Assembly: GCF_028610675.1 (NCBI RefSeq)
Contig: NZ_JAQQWS010000001.1
Span: 310,001-374,000 of the forward strand
Length of the DNA stretch: 64,000 nucleotides
Direction: 5' to 3'
Origin: Alkalihalobacillus pseudalcaliphilus
GTDB lineage: Bacteria > Bacillota > Bacilli > Bacillales > Bacillaceae_D
Position 1 is the stretch's first letter. Each line of letters starts with the position of its first letter. This document shows positions 62,376-64,000 of this stretch, piece after piece. The notes below the pieces were generated by a model. The model did not search any database and was not told where the DNA came from. It saw nothing but the letters and a program-made list of their open reading frames with translations. Position numbers and translations under genes: made by a program.

Positions 62376-62625
62376 TTTTGTATGAAAGTTAAATGGATGG
62401 ATGGTGCTCATTTCTCGAGATAACTTGTGCTTGACTAACGAACCAAAAACACTTGGATGTTGGATACAAGTCCTGATGAGTAACTACTCTCTCTTTTTTT
62501 CTTCTTATTCATTTTAATCATTTTTGTAAGAATGATTTTAACTTGAGAATTAGCACTACCTAGCGCAGCATAATTTTCGGTAGCGATGAGTAACGCTCCA
62601 TGTTCGCACTAACTTTCATACAATA
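62376..62625. repeat. MITE-like dispersed repeat with inverted ends
   Basis: A 250-base non-coding segment bounded by TTTTGTATGAAAGTTA (62376-62391) and its near-complement TAACTTTCATACAATA (62610-62625). It shares CTTGAGAATTAGCACTACCT with 23.0 kb and TTTTCGGTAGCGATGAGTAA with the type A copies. No reading frame has a ribosome binding site. Confidence 0.65.
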
Positions 62626-62696
62626 ATACGTCAAGTGTATGTTAAGAAAGATTATGGAACCTTGGTCGAACGGAATCGTTTTATAGCTAAATCGTG

Positions 62697-62705
62697 TTAT
62701 ACTGT
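62697..62705 (+). promoter_or_regulatory. Extended -10 promoter for dnaD
   Basis: TGTTATACT, 19 bases before the dnaD ATG; no clear -35. Confidence 0.4.
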
Positions 62706-62724
62706 TAGTTAGAGGTGTTTGAAG

Positions 62725-63432
62725 ATGGTGGAACAAAACATTTGGGTAAAGTGGATGCAGCATGGAACCGTTTCTGTGCCAAAAATCCTTTTAGAAAAAT
62801 ATACAAAAATAGGGCTAAACGAAAAAGAGTTAATCGTTCTTTTACATGTACAGTCTTTTATAGAGCAAGGGGAAAGGTTTCCAACTCCTGAGTTACTGGC
62901 AACGCGTATGACCGCACTAGTAGAGGAGTGCTCAAGCTTGTTAGGAAACCTATGTCAACGTGGGTTTCTATCATTAGAGAATCATTGGGATGAACACGGA
63001 ATAATGTACGAGTTTTATTCCATGGAACCGCTTTGGCTCAAACTATATCAACTGATTAAATATGAAGAACAACAACAAGATGAGCAGCAAAAAGAAACAG
63101 ATGATGGCCAATTATATCAACGATTTGAAGCGGAATTCTCAAGACCGTTGTCTCCAATCGAAGCGGAAACGTTATCGATGTGGTTGGATGAGGATGGTCA
63201 TAAGACAGAGTTAATCATAGCAGCATTACGAGAAGCCGTTGTGTCTGGTAAGCTCAACTTTAGATATATTGACCGGATTTTATTTGAATGGAAACGGAAT
63301 GGCGTACAAACGCTACAACAAGCTAAAGCGTACGGGGAGAAATTCCGTAAGCATCAAACGAAAACAAAATCAACAGATCAAGAACGATTAAAATCGAATG
63401 CATATCCGAGTTTTAATTGGTTAGAAAGCTAG
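62725..63432 (+). CDS. dnaD: Replication initiation protein DnaD
   Basis: Primosomal protein that helps load the helicase at oriC and restart sites. The 235 residues have the N-terminal winged-helix DnaD_N domain (about 1-105, EKELIVLLHVQSFIEQGERF) and the C-terminal DnaD/DnaB_2 domain (about 130-200, FEAEFSRPLSPIEAETL and RYIDRILFEWKRNGVQT). ATG 62725 follows AGAGGTG. nth follows 18 bases later, as in Bacillus. Confidence 0.94.
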   Translation: MVEQNIWVKWMQHGTVSVPKILLEKYTKIGLNEKELIVLLHVQSFIEQGERFPTPELLATRMTALVEECSSLLGNLCQRGFLSLENHWDEHGIMYEFYSMEPLWLKLYQLIKYEEQQQDEQQKETDDGQLYQRFEAEFSRPLSPIEAETLSMWLDEDGHKTELIIAALREAVVSGKLNFRYIDRILFEWKRNGVQTLQQAKAYGEKFRKHQTKTKSTDQERLKSNAYPSFNWLES

Positions 63433-63450
63433 AAAAGGGGATTTAATACG

Positions 63451-64000
63451 GTGTTAAGTAAAAAACAGACCATGGAAGCGATAGATGAAATAGCCAAACT
63501 TTTTCCAGAAGCAGAATGTGAACTGACTCATTCTAATCCATTTGAGTTGCTCATTGCGGTTGTACTATCTGCTCAATGTACAGATGCACTTGTTAATAAA
63601 GTGACACCTGATCTATTTAAGAAATACCAAACGCCAACAGATTATTTGATGGTCCCACAAGAGGAATTAGAGGAAGATATTCGTCGCATTGGTTTATTTC
63701 GAAGTAAAGCGAAAAATATTCAAAAGCTAGCTCGTTCTTTAATCGACGATTTTGGTGGAGAAGTACCAAAAGAAAGGGAACAACTTGTGCAATTAGCTGG
63801 AGTTGGACGGAAAACGGCCAACGTTGTGACCTCTGTGGCTTTTGGAAGACCTGCCATTGCCGTTGATACTCATGTTGAGCGTGTGAGTAAACGTCTAGGG
63901 ATTTGTCGTTGGAAAGACAATGTTCGTGAAGTAGAGGAAACGTTGATGAGAAAAATTCCAGAAGAGCGCTGGTCAGATACCCATCATCAGCTGATCTTTT
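63451..64000 (+). CDS. nth: Endonuclease III, 5' part (partial)
   Basis: DNA glycosylase/AP-lyase for oxidised pyrimidines. The first 183 codons are visible: SAQCTDALVNKVTPDLF, the HhH motif LAGVGRKTANVV with the catalytic Lys, and VDTHVERVSKRLG with the catalytic Asp. The C-terminal 4Fe-4S cysteines lie beyond the window. The start is GTG 63451, after AAAGGGGA. Co-transcribed with dnaD in Bacillus. Confidence 0.94.
   Translation, partial: MLSKKQTMEAIDEIAKLFPEAECELTHSNPFELLIAVVLSAQCTDALVNKVTPDLFKKYQTPTDYLMVPQEELEEDIRRIGLFRSKAKNIQKLARSLIDDFGGEVPKEREQLVQLAGVGRKTANVVTSVAFGRPAIAVDTHVERVSKRLGICRWKDNVREVEETLMRKIPEERWSDTHHQLIF

Noticed and set aside
62079..62411. 110-codon - strand frame over the asnS end
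   Set aside because: It is the complement of conserved asnS codons and crosses the asnS terminator.
1..64000. CRISPR arrays, rRNA or tRNA genes, prophage, insertion-sequence transposases
   Set aside because: No regular short repeats with spacers, no recognisable RNA gene sequence and no transposase or phage protein were seen in reading the window.

Overview
The window looks like a chromosomal segment of a spore-forming, AT-rich Bacillaceae, probably from the alkaliphile or Bacillus halodurans-like side of the family. This is an inference from gene content and gene order; no database search was run. It carries spore genes (sleB-ypeB, spoIVA, a SpoVIF homologue, ypjB), bacillithiol genes (bshA, bshB1), TRAP (mtrB) and a menaquinol:cytochrome c reductase (qcrABC). 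Gene order follows the well-known Bacillus subtilis stretch from cmk to nth almost gene for gene. Nearly all genes are on the + strand. The exceptions are ypjC, one 52-codon gene and one candidate small RNA.

Layout: 1-4.3 kb holds the 3' end of metH, sleB-ypeB and a repeat remnant. 4.3-13.8 kb holds cmk, plsC, the S1-domain gene ypfD, fni, a yphA-like gene, der, plsY, gpsA, spoVIF, yphE and yphF. 14-16.5 kb holds spoIVA, folE and mtrB (TRAP). 16.7-21.5 kb is a quinone cluster, hepS-menG-ubiA-ubiX-mqnA-hepT. 21.5-23.5 kb is ndk between two blocks of dispersed non-coding repeats. 23.5-37 kb holds cheR and the aromatic supraoperon aroC-aroB-aroH-(TRAP leader)-trpEDCFBA-hisC-tyrA-aroA. 37-43 kb holds a candidate small RNA on the - strand, a hypothetical gene, ypiA, ypiB, ypiF and qcrABC. 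43-55 kb holds ypjA, ypjB, a yugP-type peptidase, ypjC (- strand), ypjD, dapB, mgsA, bshB1, bshA, cca, birA and panBCD. 55-64 kb holds a TPR gene, dinG, an amidohydrolase, a small - strand gene, ypmA, ypmB, asnS, dnaD and the 5' part of nth.

The parts connect. The aro genes make chorismate, which feeds tryptophan (with TRAP, encoded about 10 kb upstream, acting on a clear GAG/UAG leader), tyrosine, and apparently menaquinone through MqnA of the futalosine route. HepS/HepT supply the C35 side chain and QcrABC uses the menaquinol. Compared with the remembered B. subtilis order, ubiA-ubiX-mqnA, plsY, the hypothetical gene at 37.4 kb, yugP, the TPR gene and the amidohydrolase are additions. hbs (between spoIVA and folE) and aspB (before asnS) are missing from their usual places.

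Most of the window is conserved housekeeping sequence, and I see no phage, CRISPR array, toxin system or defence island. The most interesting signals are small: a 114-nt, three-hairpin candidate sRNA with a strong promoter and two cre-like sites; a 52-codon gene with a forespore-type promoter and its own terminator; a dispersed repeat whose stems show compensatory changes; a probable attenuator before panB; and futalosine-type menaquinone genes inside a men/hep cluster.
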